Positions 44,808 to 52,949 of a DNA stretch of 54,553 nucleotides are shown one piece after another. The DNA comes from Sinorhizobium sp. A49. GTDB taxonomy: Bacteria > Pseudomonadota > Alphaproteobacteria > Rhizobiales > Rhizobiaceae. The stretch covers positions 1-54,553 of the forward strand of contig NZ_MUNW01000092.1 of the NCBI RefSeq assembly GCF_002002725.1, given 5' to 3'. A program made the translations under genes and the position numbers. Position 1 is the first letter of the stretch, and every line of letters begins with the position of its first letter. The notes below the pieces were generated by a model that was not told the DNA's origin, did not search any database, and saw only the letters and a program-made list of their open reading frames with translations.

Positions 44808-45208
44808 CGCACTTCGAAAAGTTTCCCGGTCAGAATGACGCTGGCCGTGCGAATGAAAACGACAGCGTTCGCGACGACGAGGAGCACGAAAATGAACCCG
44901 GCTAGTCCGATCAGCATATCGCCTTGAGCGGCCCGGGCGTTACGCAAGCTGATTCCCCACTAGGCAATGCTGATGGGAACATGCGTCCTGAAGACCATCG
45001 GCGAGTGGACGAGCATCAAGAACAGAGCGAAATAGAACAGAATCGTTGCGAAGAGGTCGACCGCGTCGGTAACGTTCGTGTAGGCGAGGAAACCCACGGC
45101 GAAGAGCGCGCCGCCGTCGCGGCAACGTAGCAAAAGCCGGCTGAAGTCCTGCGCCACATGAAATCGGGCAAGCTGGCGGCTTGCCCGACTTCTTTCCGGC
45201 ATCGACAT
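44804..45208 (-). pseudogene. Membrane protein ORF with an in-frame stop
   Basis: From ATG 45208, ten bases after msrA, the frame encodes two likely membrane helices (GGALFAVGFLAYTN, LFATILFYFALFLMLVHS) and reaches TAG at 44960-44962. The same frame continues to 44804 with a third helix (MLIGLAGFIFVLLVVANAVV). Either one gene carries an amber mutation or two small membrane proteins are encoded. The family is not recognised. Location after msrBA and before the GlxA pseudogene suggests one operon. Confidence 0.5.
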
Positions 45209-45218
45209 CAGCGACCGG

Positions 45219-45734
45219 CTATTCAGCGGCGGACCGCCGCGGCAGCACCCAGTCCCGGCGCGGGAAGTGGCAAGTGTAGCCGTTGGGGTAGCGCTCCAGA
45301 TAATCCTGGTGCTCGGGCTCGGCCTGCCAGAAGTCTCCCACCGGTTCCACGTCGGTCACGACCTTGCCCGGCCACAGGCCAGAAGCGTTAACATCCGCGA
45401 TGGTGTCCTTGGCAATCCGCTTCTGCTCATCGTCGACGTGATAGATCGCCGAGCGATAGGACATGCCGATGTCGTTGCCCTGGCGGTTCCTGGTGGTCGG
45501 ATCGTGGATCTGGAAGAAGACCTCCAGGATTTGCCTGTAGCTGATCGTCCCAGAATCGAAGGCGATCTCGATACCCTCGGCGTGGGTGCCGTGGTTGCGG
45601 TAGGTGGCATTGGCCACATCGCCTCCGGTATAGCCCACCCGCGTTGCGATGACGCCGGGGAGCTTGCGGATCAAGTCCTGCATCCCCCAGAAGCAACCAC
45701 CGGCTAAAACAGCTCGTTCAGCTCGATCGGTCAT
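45219..45734 (-). CDS. msrA: Peptide methionine sulfoxide reductase MsrA
   Basis: A 171-residue MsrA that reduces the S-epimer of methionine sulfoxide in oxidised proteins. The catalytic Cys14 is in [11 protein letters not shown], followed by [20 protein letters not shown] and the conserved [10 protein letters not shown]. The only cysteine after the active site is in [10 protein letters not shown] near the C-terminus, a possible resolving residue. There is no signal peptide. Its ATG directly follows the msrB stop codon (TGAATG), so they are co-transcribed and probably coupled. Confidence 0.96.
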   Translation of the reverse strand: MTDRAERAVLAGGCFWGMQDLIRKLPGVIATRVGYTGGDVANATYRNHGTHAEGIEIAFDSGTISYRQILEVFFQIHDPTTRNRQGNDIGMSYRSAIYHVDDEQKRIAKDTIADVNASGLWPGKVVTDVEPVGDFWQAEPEHQDYLERYPNGYTCHFPRRDWVLPRRSAAE

Positions 45735-46178
45735 TCAGATAGCCTCCACCTGGTTGATGAACGCACCGTACCCCTCCATTTCCATCTCCTCACGGGGAAT
45801 GAAGCGCAGGGCGGCGGAATTGATGCAATAGCGCAGCCCGCCACGATCCCGAGGCCCGTCGGGAAAAACATGGCCAAGGTGACTGTCGCCATGCTTCGAC
45901 CGAACCTCGGTGCGCATCACACCATGGGAACGGTCCTGCAGTTCCTCGACATTGGCGGCCGCGATCGGCTTGGTGAAGCTCGGCCAGCCACAACCGGATT
46001 CGAATTTGTCGGAAGACGCAAACAGTGGCTCACCGGAGACGATGTCAACATAGATCCCCGGCCTCTTGTTGTCATTGTATTCGCCCGTGAAGGGACGCTC
46101 AGTCCCGCTCTGTTGCGTGACGCGAAACTGCTCGGGCGTCAGTTTTCGGATCGCTTCGTCAGTCTTTCTGTAGGTCAT
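45735..46178 (-). CDS. msrB: Peptide methionine-R-sulfoxide reductase MsrB
   Basis: A 147-residue MsrB acting on the R-epimer. The catalytic Cys118 is in [14 protein letters not shown] second Cys63 occurs in [12 protein letters not shown], where it can act as resolving cysteine. The two CxxC pairs that bind structural zinc in many MsrB proteins are replaced (for example [10 protein letters not shown]), so this is a zinc-free type. The gene lies just before msrA. Both are cytoplasmic, consistent with defence against hypochlorite or peroxide. Confidence 0.95.
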   Translation of the reverse strand: MTYRKTDEAIRKLTPEQFRVTQQSGTERPFTGEYNDNKRPGIYVDIVSGEPLFASSDKFESGCGWPSFTKPIAAANVEELQDRSHGVMRTEVRSKHGDSHLGHVFPDGPRDRGGLRYCINSAALRFIPREEMEMEGYGAFINQVEAI

Positions 46179-46330
46179 TTGCTTGTCTCCAATGAAGTCG
46201 CCTGTAACCGGCGATGAAGCTCAGGCTTTTCTGGCCCGCGTCACATTCGCGGCGCGCGGCCAGTTTCCTGGTCCTGGGCCGGTGCTCCTCTTGCGCAATA
46301 CCTTGTTGCACCGGTCCGCCCATGGCTTCG

Positions 46331-46480
46331 TTAAAGGTTGAACTGCCGGCGCGCGATTTCGTCGATTTCGAAACGGTAGATGCCGATGTCGTCGAGCTGG
46401 TGATCGCTGTAGCGCCCAAGTTCCAGAGCGGTCTGCCGCCATCGCTTGTGGGCTCGGATCCTTGATAAGACATAGTGCAT
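46331..46480 (-). CDS. DUF1127 small basic protein
   Basis: A 49-residue protein (MHYVLSRIRAHKRWRQTALE, then LGRYSDHQLDDIGIYRFEID) with the DUF1127 core of aromatic/basic residues and the L-x-D-I-G motif. The frame continues upstream to 46579 without a better start. Family members are small RNA-binding or regulatory proteins in alphaproteobacteria. It lies between the DUF417 and msrB genes and is likely co-transcribed. Confidence 0.75.
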   Translation of the reverse strand: MHYVLSRIRAHKRWRQTALELGRYSDHQLDDIGIYRFEIDEIARRQFNL

Positions 46481-46579
46481 GATCTTAAGACGTTCCTTTG
46501 TTCGGCCGGCCAGATCGCCGGCGATGGTGTTCGGATTTCGAAGGATGAGGGGGGACTGCTGGGTCGCCCTTTTCGTCAA

Positions 46580-47116
46580 TCAGGTCCGTGCCGCTCGGAG
46601 CGCGACGAACGAGTCGACGGCGATCCACAGAGAGAGGGCAAGAAGCCCGACGTCTTTGAGCAGGAACTGCCCGGGCGCGACCGAGATCGCCGGAAAGCCG
46701 AGCTCGGGCACAAACACACCGGGTGTCGTCACCATGAAGCTCAGGGTCGTGGCGAAAAGCCCGGCCGAAAGCATTCCGCCGACGAGCGAGTAGATCGGCC
46801 TGATGAGCCGAGCCACGACGAGGGCGGCGATGCTCAATTCGAGGATGCCGAGAAGGTTTGAGAAGCCTTCCACGCTGAAGAGCGAATAGGTCCAGCTCAG
46901 CAAGGGATTGTTGCTGACCAAGCCAACCAGGCCCTCCGCTTCGTAACGGGTGAACTTCATGCCGCCGAACCAGCCGTAGATCACGGCGAGCGAGCCATAA
47001 ATGCCAGCCGCAGCGACGGCCTGGCCGTGGCTATCGATCAGGTCGAGCGCGGCGACGGCGGAACGAGCGTGGACACGCGGACGCGCCGCGCTTTGGTGTG
47101 CGAGATCACGAGGCAT
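46580..47116 (-). CDS. DUF417 (YkgB/RclC-like) membrane protein
   Basis: A 178-residue inner-membrane protein with four likely helices (AGIYGSLAVIYGWFGGMKF, FSNLLGILELSIAALVVARL, GGMLSAGLFATTLSFMVTTP and KDVGLLALSLWIAVDSF). The block TRYEAEGLVGLVSNNPLLSW identifies DUF417, the family of E. coli RclC, part of a reactive-chlorine resistance operon. The start MPRDLAHQ has AGGAGAAG upstream. It is the first gene of the run toward msrB/msrA, and a 30-bp palindrome lies 46 bases before its start. A role in oxidant defence is inferred from this context. Confidence 0.88.
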   Translation of the reverse strand: MPRDLAHQSAARPRVHARSAVAALDLIDSHGQAVAAAGIYGSLAVIYGWFGGMKFTRYEAEGLVGLVSNNPLLSWTYSLFSVEGFSNLLGILELSIAALVVARLIRPIYSLVGGMLSAGLFATTLSFMVTTPGVFVPELGFPAISVAPGQFLLKDVGLLALSLWIAVDSFVALRAART

Positions 47117-47161
47117 AGTCTTCTCCTGGTTGGTGGCATCGGGCCATTCTCCCGATCGCCT

Positions 47162-47213
47162 AATCAACGATACAGATCAGTATCGTTGATTGCTTAAATA
47201 TACCGATCTGTAT
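47162..47213. promoter_or_regulatory. Two TetR-type operators in the DUF417/TetR divergent region
   Basis: Operator 1 (47162-47191) is a 30-bp palindrome with a single mismatched pair, built of CAACGATAC half-sites around GATC. Operator 2 (47200-47213, ATACCGATCTGTAT) repeats the core. Their centres are 30 bp apart, about three helical turns, so two dimers would bind the same face of the DNA. Confidence 0.8.
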
Positions 47214-47353
47214 CGTTTGACAATCCTGCACACGGAAATTTGTAACCGCGTTACCCTGAGAGGCGCCGGCTTAGGGTCTTGGCAGCCATTTTGACGACGG
47301 CACCCCAGCGGACTGGTGCGCGCGACTTGCCTTTCTTGCGCAGAGCGGTAAAA

Positions 47354-47368
47354 TGATACAAATCTGTT
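47354..47368. promoter_or_regulatory. Half-operator in front of the TetR gene
   Basis: TGATACAAATCTGTT retains the GATACA half-site of the operators at 47162-47213 and ends 18 bases before the TetR start codon, a likely autoregulation site. Confidence 0.45.
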
Positions 47369-47386
47369 TTGTTTTTTGGAGTAAAT

Positions 47387-48019
47387 ATGCGCCGCTCAGA
47401 GATCCGGGGACATCTGCTCGATACCGCCCTGCGCCTGTTCAACCTTCACGGCTACCACGCGACTGGGATCGATCTTCTCATCGCCGAAGCCGGGGTGGCC
47501 AAGACCACGCTCTATCGGCACTTTGAAACCAAAGAGGATCTCATCCTGGCGGCGCTGGAGCGGCGCGACGAACAATCCCGTGCCGAGATGCGCATCTTTG
47601 TCGAGCATCGGGCGAGCGAACCCTACGAGCGGCTTCTGGCGACCTTCGATTTCCTGGAAGCCTCGGTCCGGGACAAGCAGTTCCGCGGCTGTATTTTCAT
47701 GAGCGCGGCCGGAGAACACAAGGAAGCCGTCGATCCGGTGTTCCGCGCTGCCTTGATGCACAAGCGCCTGGTCCTTGCCTATTTCGAAGAACTCGCTCAT
47801 GCGGCTCGGTTCTCCGAACCAAAGCGCATCGCCGACACGATCAACCTCCTGCACGAGGGGGCGACCGCCATTGCGCAATTGACGCGAACAGCCGAGCCGG
47901 TTCGGCAAAGCAAACGCATGGCGGCAAGCCTGCTGTCTGAGGAGGCGCGCGCTGCTAAGGAACCGTCGGCCAGGAGCGAAGGTGCAGAACAGCAGGCTTC
48001 GAACGCAGACAGAGCATAG
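47387..48019 (+). CDS. TetR-family repressor of the DUF417-msr region
   Basis: A 210-residue regulator. The helix-turn-helix spans ALRLFNLHGYHATGIDLLIA and AGVAKTTLYRHFETKEDLIL. The ligand domain has one conspicuous cysteine (KQFRGCIFMSAAGEH), a position at which some TetR repressors sense electrophiles or oxidants. GGAG six bases before ATG 47387 sets the start. It is divergent from the DUF417 gene with palindromic operators between. Derepression by reactive chlorine or electrophiles is inferred from the target genes. Confidence 0.9.
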   Translation: MRRSEIRGHLLDTALRLFNLHGYHATGIDLLIAEAGVAKTTLYRHFETKEDLILAALERRDEQSRAEMRIFVEHRASEPYERLLATFDFLEASVRDKQFRGCIFMSAAGEHKEAVDPVFRAALMHKRLVLAYFEELAHAARFSEPKRIADTINLLHEGATAIAQLTRTAEPVRQSKRMAASLLSEEARAAKEPSARSEGAEQQASNADRA

Positions 48020-48065
48020 GATCATAATGTCGTGAGCAAGGTCGGAAGCGCCCGCGGGGGATACA

Positions 48066-48968
48066 ATGGATCGCCTTGAAGCAATGAAGATGTTGCTGTC
48101 AGTCGTCGATGCCGGCAGCATCTCTGCAGGGAGCAGGAAACTGAATGCTCCACTGCCCAGCGTCAGCCGCAAGGTTGCCGAACTCGAACGGCACCTGGGT
48201 GCGAACCTGATCGTGCGCACCAGCCGCAATCTTCAGCTCACCGATGCCGGCCGGGAATATGTCGCAGCCGCCCGAAAGATTATGGCGGACCTTGAGGAGG
48301 CGGAACGTCGGGCATCCGGCGAGTATCAGACGCCGCGCGGCACCCTGACGATCACCATGCCGGTCGAGTTCGGCGCCCGCTATGTGATGCCGATCGTGCT
48401 CAGCTATATGGAGACGTATCCGGAGGTGTCGCTGAACCTTCTCTCGCTCGACAGGACGGTGCATCTCGTCGACGAGCAGGTTGACATCGCCATCCGGTTG
48501 GGCGACCTCGCCGATAGCTCTCTCTACGCGGTCAGGGCCGGTGAGTTCCGCCTGCTGACCTGTGCCAGCCCGGCCTATTTGCAGCGCCGCGGCGTGCCGG
48601 AACATCCGAGCGATCTCGCGGACCACTACGGAATACTCTTCAATAAGCGGACCTTCTTCTGGACCTTCGATGTCGCTGGCAACCCGGTGGAGGCGGTTCC
48701 GCGCACCCGCCTTGAGGTCAACACCGCCGCCAATTGCGTGGCAGCAGCGGTCGGCGGCGCCGGGATCGCCCGCCTATTCGATTATCAAGTCCCAGATGAG
48801 CTGGCTTCAGGCGCTCTAGTGCCGGTTTTGGAGGCTTTCGACCAGGTGTCCCTACCGATCCACATTGTCTACTCCGGACAGGGTCAATTGACGCTGAAGG
48901 TGCGGTCCTTCGTCGACTGGGCGCTGCCTCGCCTTCGCGCTGCCTGCAAACGCGGCGGGGTTTCGTAG
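48066..48968 (+). CDS. LysR-family regulator
   Basis: A 300-residue LysR protein: helix-turn-helix at residues 1-60 (MDRLEAMKMLLSVVDAGSIS, then PLPSVSRKVAELERHLGANL) and an effector domain from about 90 (VEFGARYVMPIVLSYMETYP). It is intact and of standard length, and belongs to the group that often represses or activates dehydrogenase and hydrolase genes. It follows the TetR gene by about 46 bases on the same strand and its stop is two bases from that of the convergent hydrolase gene. Confidence 0.92.
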   Translation: MDRLEAMKMLLSVVDAGSISAGSRKLNAPLPSVSRKVAELERHLGANLIVRTSRNLQLTDAGREYVAAARKIMADLEEAERRASGEYQTPRGTLTITMPVEFGARYVMPIVLSYMETYPEVSLNLLSLDRTVHLVDEQVDIAIRLGDLADSSLYAVRAGEFRLLTCASPAYLQRRGVPEHPSDLADHYGILFNKRTFFWTFDVAGNPVEAVPRTRLEVNTAANCVAAAVGGAGIARLFDYQVPDELASGALVPVLEAFDQVSLPIHIVYSGQGQLTLKVRSFVDWALPRLRAACKRGGVS

Positions 48969-48970
48969 GC

Positions 48971-49924
48971 CTAGTCCGCAAAGGCGGCCCGCACCTCTTC
49001 GATCGTCCGAGCCGGATCCTGCAGATGCGGGAAGTGGCCAATCCCTATGAGAAGGTCGAACTCCGAACCGGTGCGCGCGGCAAACTCCTTGCCCATGTCC
49101 GGCTTGACGTAGATGTCGCTGTCGCCCCAGATGACTTTCACTGGAACCTTCAGACTGTGAAGATTGGCTTCGAGATAGTCCTCGTCGCGGGCGAAATGGG
49201 AATAATAGAAAGCGAAGGCGTCGGCGCTGGTTACGTCGTCGCGTGCCCAGGAGTCCTTCATGTCCGCTTGCGCCTCGGGCGGCAGCTCGTACTGGGCTTC
49301 CGGCGCAAGGCCGCGACGATGGACGTTTTGCAGGATCTCTTCGCTGGTCTTGTTCATGTAGGTTCGCGTCGGCGTCGCCGTCGGCTCTGCCTTGAGGTTC
49401 TGCAGGCTCTCATACATGTATTGCGGCCTGTTGAACGGGGCAAAGTCGCCGACAATGATCTTTCTTGCCACGCTTGGTTCGTCGAGCGCCAACAGCAGTG
49501 CGGGAAGGCCGCCGATATCCGAGGCGTAGATGACCAGGCGAGACCGGTCGACGCCCGCCTTCTCGATGTAGGCCTTGAGAACCCTGGCGTATTCCATCGG
49601 CGAATAGGAGAACTGTGGCACCGAGGGGCGCGAAGAGTGGCCGTAACCGGGCCAGTCGAACGCGTGCACCTCGTAGTCCTTGCCCAATGTCTCCGCAATC
49701 TGCTTCCAGACGGTCAATGTTTCCGGGAAACCGTGCAGGAAGAGAACCGTGCCGTTGGAGGACGCTGGGCCGATAACCATGCGCCGCAGCGTGATGGTAT
49801 CGTCGATCTTGACGAAGTCGATCTTCGACCCCGCCACGGTGACGGCACCAGCATGTGTTGGTGCCGTCGAAGCCATTGCCATGGAAGCGGTTGCGACGAA
49901 GTTCTTGAGGGATGGCATAATCAT
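48971..49924 (-). CDS. Exported alpha/beta hydrolase
   Basis: A 317-residue protein with a signal peptide (MPSLKNFVATASMAMASTAP, cleavage near AGA). The hydrolase domain includes FLHGFPETLTVW, the nucleophile elbow YASDIGGLPALL (Asp in place of Ser, as in epoxide hydrolases and haloalkane dehalogenases), and the C-terminal catalytic His in GIGHFPHLQDP. The substrate is not known. It is divergent from the VOC gene. Confidence 0.88.
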   Translation of the reverse strand: MIMPSLKNFVATASMAMASTAPTHAGAVTVAGSKIDFVKIDDTITLRRMVIGPASSNGTVLFLHGFPETLTVWKQIAETLGKDYEVHAFDWPGYGHSSRPSVPQFSYSPMEYARVLKAYIEKAGVDRSRLVIYASDIGGLPALLLALDEPSVARKIIVGDFAPFNRPQYMYESLQNLKAEPTATPTRTYMNKTSEEILQNVHRRGLAPEAQYELPPEAQADMKDSWARDDVTSADAFAFYYSHFARDEDYLEANLHSLKVPVKVIWGDSDIYVKPDMGKEFAARTGSEFDLLIGIGHFPHLQDPARTIEEVRAAFAD

Positions 49925-50268
49925 GTCAGGTGTCCTTGTGGTCGATCTGATCCTGTCGGCGAGGATTAGCTATCCGATGGGCCGCCGGCAGACGGTGTTT
50001 CTGAGAGGAACCCTCTTGAACTTAGCAAGGCCGCCGGGCGGCGCGATGCTTAGTCCACTACGCGTTCTTGTGGTGTCGTGATCTGGACTTGCTCCCGGCC
50101 GTCCCGACCGAGCCAAGTGTCCCGCGTGAGAGGGTGGCTCTCAATTCCGCTGGGTGCCGGCCGCCCGGCCTCGTTCTTAAATTTCCGGTCATTCGCGGAT
50201 CGTCGTTTCGAGAGCGATCCCAAGCGAAACAGCGAGACGAAATCGCTCGCCTCAAAAGGAAGATCAGA
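49925..50268. other. Divergent intergenic region, hydrolase / VOC protein
   Basis: Holds an inverted repeat at 50197-50220; nothing coding was found. Confidence 0.4.
50197..50220. promoter_or_regulatory. Inverted repeat upstream of the VOC gene
   Basis: GGATCG and CGATCC, separated by 12 bases, lie 49 bases before the VOC start codon. Possible regulator site; the arms are short, so it may be coincidental. Confidence 0.3.
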
Positions 50269-50709
50269 ATGAACGATACGACATCCTCTTCGTTAAAAGC
50301 GATCCCGGAAAATGCCAGAGCACTGCCCGGCCATTCGACCGTCGGCACGAACGATCTCGATGCTGCCGCTGCCTACTACGATAGACTCCTCGCCGTCTTC
50401 GGTATCAGCCGCGTGCTCGTTCAGCCGGGGCGCGCCGTCTACTACGGGCACCGTGCGCTCGAGTTCGGCGTGCTGAAGCCGTTCAATGGCGAGACGGCGA
50501 TTGCCGGCAATGGTACGATGATCGCCTTCGAGGCCCGCTCGCGGGCGCAGGTGGATCTGGCCCATGCGACGGCGCTGGAAGCGGGCGGATCGGACGAGGG
50601 CGCACCTGGCCCGAGAGGACCTGACGGCGGCGACCCTTACTGTGGCTATTTTCGCGATCCGGAAGGAAACAAGTTTCTGATCTACCGCAAAGGTCCCGAC
50701 GAGGCCTGA
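50269..50709 (+). CDS. VOC-family (glyoxalase/bleomycin resistance-like) protein
   Basis: A 146-residue metalloprotein of the vicinal oxygen chelate family. The beta-alpha-beta motifs start at GHSTVGTNDLDAAAAYYDRL and end with YCGYFRDPEGNKFLIYRK, with His and Glu positions for the metal. AAAAGGAAGATC precedes the ATG. It may act in detoxification of an electrophile such as a glutathione adduct; this is inferred from the family. It stands 100 bases before the epoxide hydrolase gene on the same strand. Confidence 0.88.
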   Translation: MNDTTSSSLKAIPENARALPGHSTVGTNDLDAAAAYYDRLLAVFGISRVLVQPGRAVYYGHRALEFGVLKPFNGETAIAGNGTMIAFEARSRAQVDLAHATALEAGGSDEGAPGPRGPDGGDPYCGYFRDPEGNKFLIYRKGPDEA

Positions 50710-50809
50710 CCATCAGTTGCCGGAGACCTCGCCGCCATCGGCGAGGTCTCCGGCGACGTTCAAACCCGTTCGATGGCGATTGTGCGTGTTTGCAAAAGGG
50801 AACCCTCAA

Positions 50810-52129
50810 ATGGACTTGGAAAACACGGCTGGGAAGCGCCCGTTCACCCGGCGCTCGTTTCTGCTTTCGGGTGCTGCGATTGGAGTAGTGGTAGCGGTGC
50901 TGCCGGCGTCCGGCGCCGATGCCAACATGGATGCGCCGATCAGAAGCGACGATATCCGCCCCTTCAGGGCCGCCGTTCCCGAGGCCGCCCTCGTAGACCT
51001 CAGACGCCGCCTTGCGGCGACACGTTGGCCTGACAGTGCGACCGTCAAAGATCGCTCCCAGGGCGTTGAGCAGCAGAGGCTCCAGGAACTCGTGGCCTAC
51101 TGGCAGTCCGGCTATGATTGGCGCAGAGCGGAACGAAAGCTCAATGCGTTTCCGCAATACCTGACGAATATTGACGGGCTCGACACGCATTTCATCCACT
51201 TGCGCTCTCCCCATGACGGCGCGCTTCCTCTGATCATGACCCATGGCTGGCCAGGTTCTATCTTTGAGTTGCTTGATGTCATCGGTCCGCTAACCGATCC
51301 AACAGCTTATGGTGGCAAGGCTGAAGACGCATTCCATCTTGTCGTCCCCTCAATGCCCGGCTTCGGCTTTTCGCAAAAACCGGCCTCGACGGGTTGGGAT
51401 GCGCAGAGGATCGCCATGGCCTGGGACACGCTGATGAAACGTCTCGGCTATGAGCGGTACGTTTCGCAAGGCGGTGATTGGGGCGCAATCATCAGCGACG
51501 CCCTCGGGCGCCAGGCGCCGGAAGGGCTGCTCGGTATCCACGTCAACCGGATCGAACGCGGGTCGACATTTCCGGCCGACGCCGCCCAAGCGCTGACGAG
51601 CGGAGGGCCGGCTCCGGACAGCTTGTCACCCGAAGAGAAGAGAGTTTTCGACGAGGCTCACGATTTCCTCAACAACGGATTTGGCTACGCATCGATCCTC
51701 AGTACGCGCCCGGAGACGATCGGGTACGGGCTTGCGGATTCTCCGGTGGGCTTGGCGGCCTGGCTCTACGACAAGATCGCGGATTGGGTGTCCACACGAG
51801 GCCATCCGGAGCAGGCTCTGAGCCGAGACAATATTCTGGACAACATCACCTTGTACTGGTTGACCAACACCGGCCCCTCGAGTGGACGCATTTATTGGGA
51901 GAACCTCAAGGCTGGAGCGAAGCTCTCCGCAGTCAAGGTTCCCGTTGCCGTAACCGTGTTTCCTGGGGAGGTCTATCGGCCGCCAAGAAAATGGTTGTCA
52001 AAGGCGTATCCTAAGCTCGTCTACTACCACCGTGCCTCGAAAGGCGGACACTTTGCCGCGTGGGAGGAGCCGGAAATCTTTGCGGAAGAGATCAGGGCCG
52101 GTTTCAGGACTATGCGTTTTCGGGATTAA
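50810..52129 (+). CDS. Tat-exported epoxide hydrolase, paralogue B
   Basis: A 439-residue protein colinear with the one at 36615: twin-arginine signal (TRRSFLLSGAAIGVVVAV), epoxide hydrolase N-terminal domain (IRPFRAAVPEAALVDLRRR), oxyanion motif THGWPGS, nucleophile Asp223 (QGGDWGA), catalytic His in KGGHFAAWEEPE. The two differ mainly in the signal and linker. The start MDLENTAG follows AAAAGGGAAC, and family similarity begins there. The VOC gene just upstream is a likely operon partner, whereas paralogue A has a cupin gene. Confidence 0.9.
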   Translation: MDLENTAGKRPFTRRSFLLSGAAIGVVVAVLPASGADANMDAPIRSDDIRPFRAAVPEAALVDLRRRLAATRWPDSATVKDRSQGVEQQRLQELVAYWQSGYDWRRAERKLNAFPQYLTNIDGLDTHFIHLRSPHDGALPLIMTHGWPGSIFELLDVIGPLTDPTAYGGKAEDAFHLVVPSMPGFGFSQKPASTGWDAQRIAMAWDTLMKRLGYERYVSQGGDWGAIISDALGRQAPEGLLGIHVNRIERGSTFPADAAQALTSGGPAPDSLSPEEKRVFDEAHDFLNNGFGYASILSTRPETIGYGLADSPVGLAAWLYDKIADWVSTRGHPEQALSRDNILDNITLYWLTNTGPSSGRIYWENLKAGAKLSAVKVPVAVTVFPGEVYRPPRKWLSKAYPKLVYYHRASKGGHFAAWEEPEIFAEEIRAGFRTMRFRD

Positions 52130-52410
52130 GCATCGTTTCAAACTTGCTGAATCAATTAGCGAGGTGAGGTTTTCAAAGACTCAAGTGTCGTGCGTGACCG
52201 GCTCCACCGGCTTAAGCCGTGGAGCGAGCAACAAGCTTTTCTGTGCTCAAAAGTACCCGCTATCGTCGAGGGCAGCTTGGGTTGGAGGTGCCGATCTTCG
52301 CGTATCCGATGGATGGCTTGTTTCTAGAATGTTCACTTGGGCCAAAATGATCGCATAAAGCATCGAGCGGAACACTTGGCACACCGCCCGTATCGACCCA
52401 CCATCGACTA
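52130..52410. other. Region after paralogue B with a hairpin
   Basis: GCTCCA, CGGCTTAAGCCG and TGGAGC at 52201-52225 form a stem of 12 pairs around a bulged C, with no T-run. It could end the epoxide hydrolase transcript. No gene was found. Confidence 0.4.
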
Positions 52411-52674
52411 TTATTTTTTCGGTTTGCGGCCCGACCGCAACGGCGGCGGGCGTGACGAATTCGTGCCGACCTCAGCAAATAGTTCTGCGACGCTTACTTC
52501 AAGGACGTTCGCCAGAGCCTCCAAGGCAGACACGGTCACGTTCTCCATGCCACACTCAATACGCCCAACATAAGAACGGTCGATACTTGCCTCCAGCGCG
52601 AGCTTTTCCTGCGAGAGGCCCTTGCTGACGCGAAGCCTGCGCAGGTTCCATCCAATGGTTTGCCTGATGTCCAT
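52411..52674 (-). CDS. XRE-family helix-turn-helix regulator
   Basis: An 87-residue single-domain DNA-binding protein: GWNLRRLRVSKGLSQEKLAL and EASIDRSYVGRIECGMENVT form the helix-turn-helix, followed by a basic tail (RPPPLRSGRKPKK). It resembles the small solitary regulators common in rhizobia. No partner toxin is adjacent, and its target is unknown. Confidence 0.85.
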   Translation of the reverse strand: MDIRQTIGWNLRRLRVSKGLSQEKLALEASIDRSYVGRIECGMENVTVSALEALANVLEVSVAELFAEVGTNSSRPPPLRSGRKPKK

Positions 52675-52949
52675 AGCGCAGCATGCGATATTGGCGGCTT
52701 GACAATCGACGGACTGTTGGTCCCCGATTGCACACTAAAACGCACCGGAAACTGCTGGCCAGTTTGGGCGGGTTCTTGTGAGCCTTCTCGTAATAAGGGG
52801 CTATTGCAAATGGAACTGCGCCAGCTGAGCTTCTGCGATCAGCCGGCCGAAAAAGGGCAGGCCGGTGCGGCAGGATCGAGCAGCTGAATTTCTTGGTAGG
52901 ACTGTCGCGGCCCTTCTTGATTCACTATTCACTCGGCGCAGAGCGCCTT
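52675..52949. other. Intergenic region
   Basis: No supported gene. A frame at 52810 begins MELRQL, like a LysR N-terminus, but loses similarity at once. Confidence 0.35.

Noticed and set aside
52810-52887. LysR N-terminus (MELRQL) remnant
   Set aside because: Only six residues match before similarity ends, which can arise by chance.
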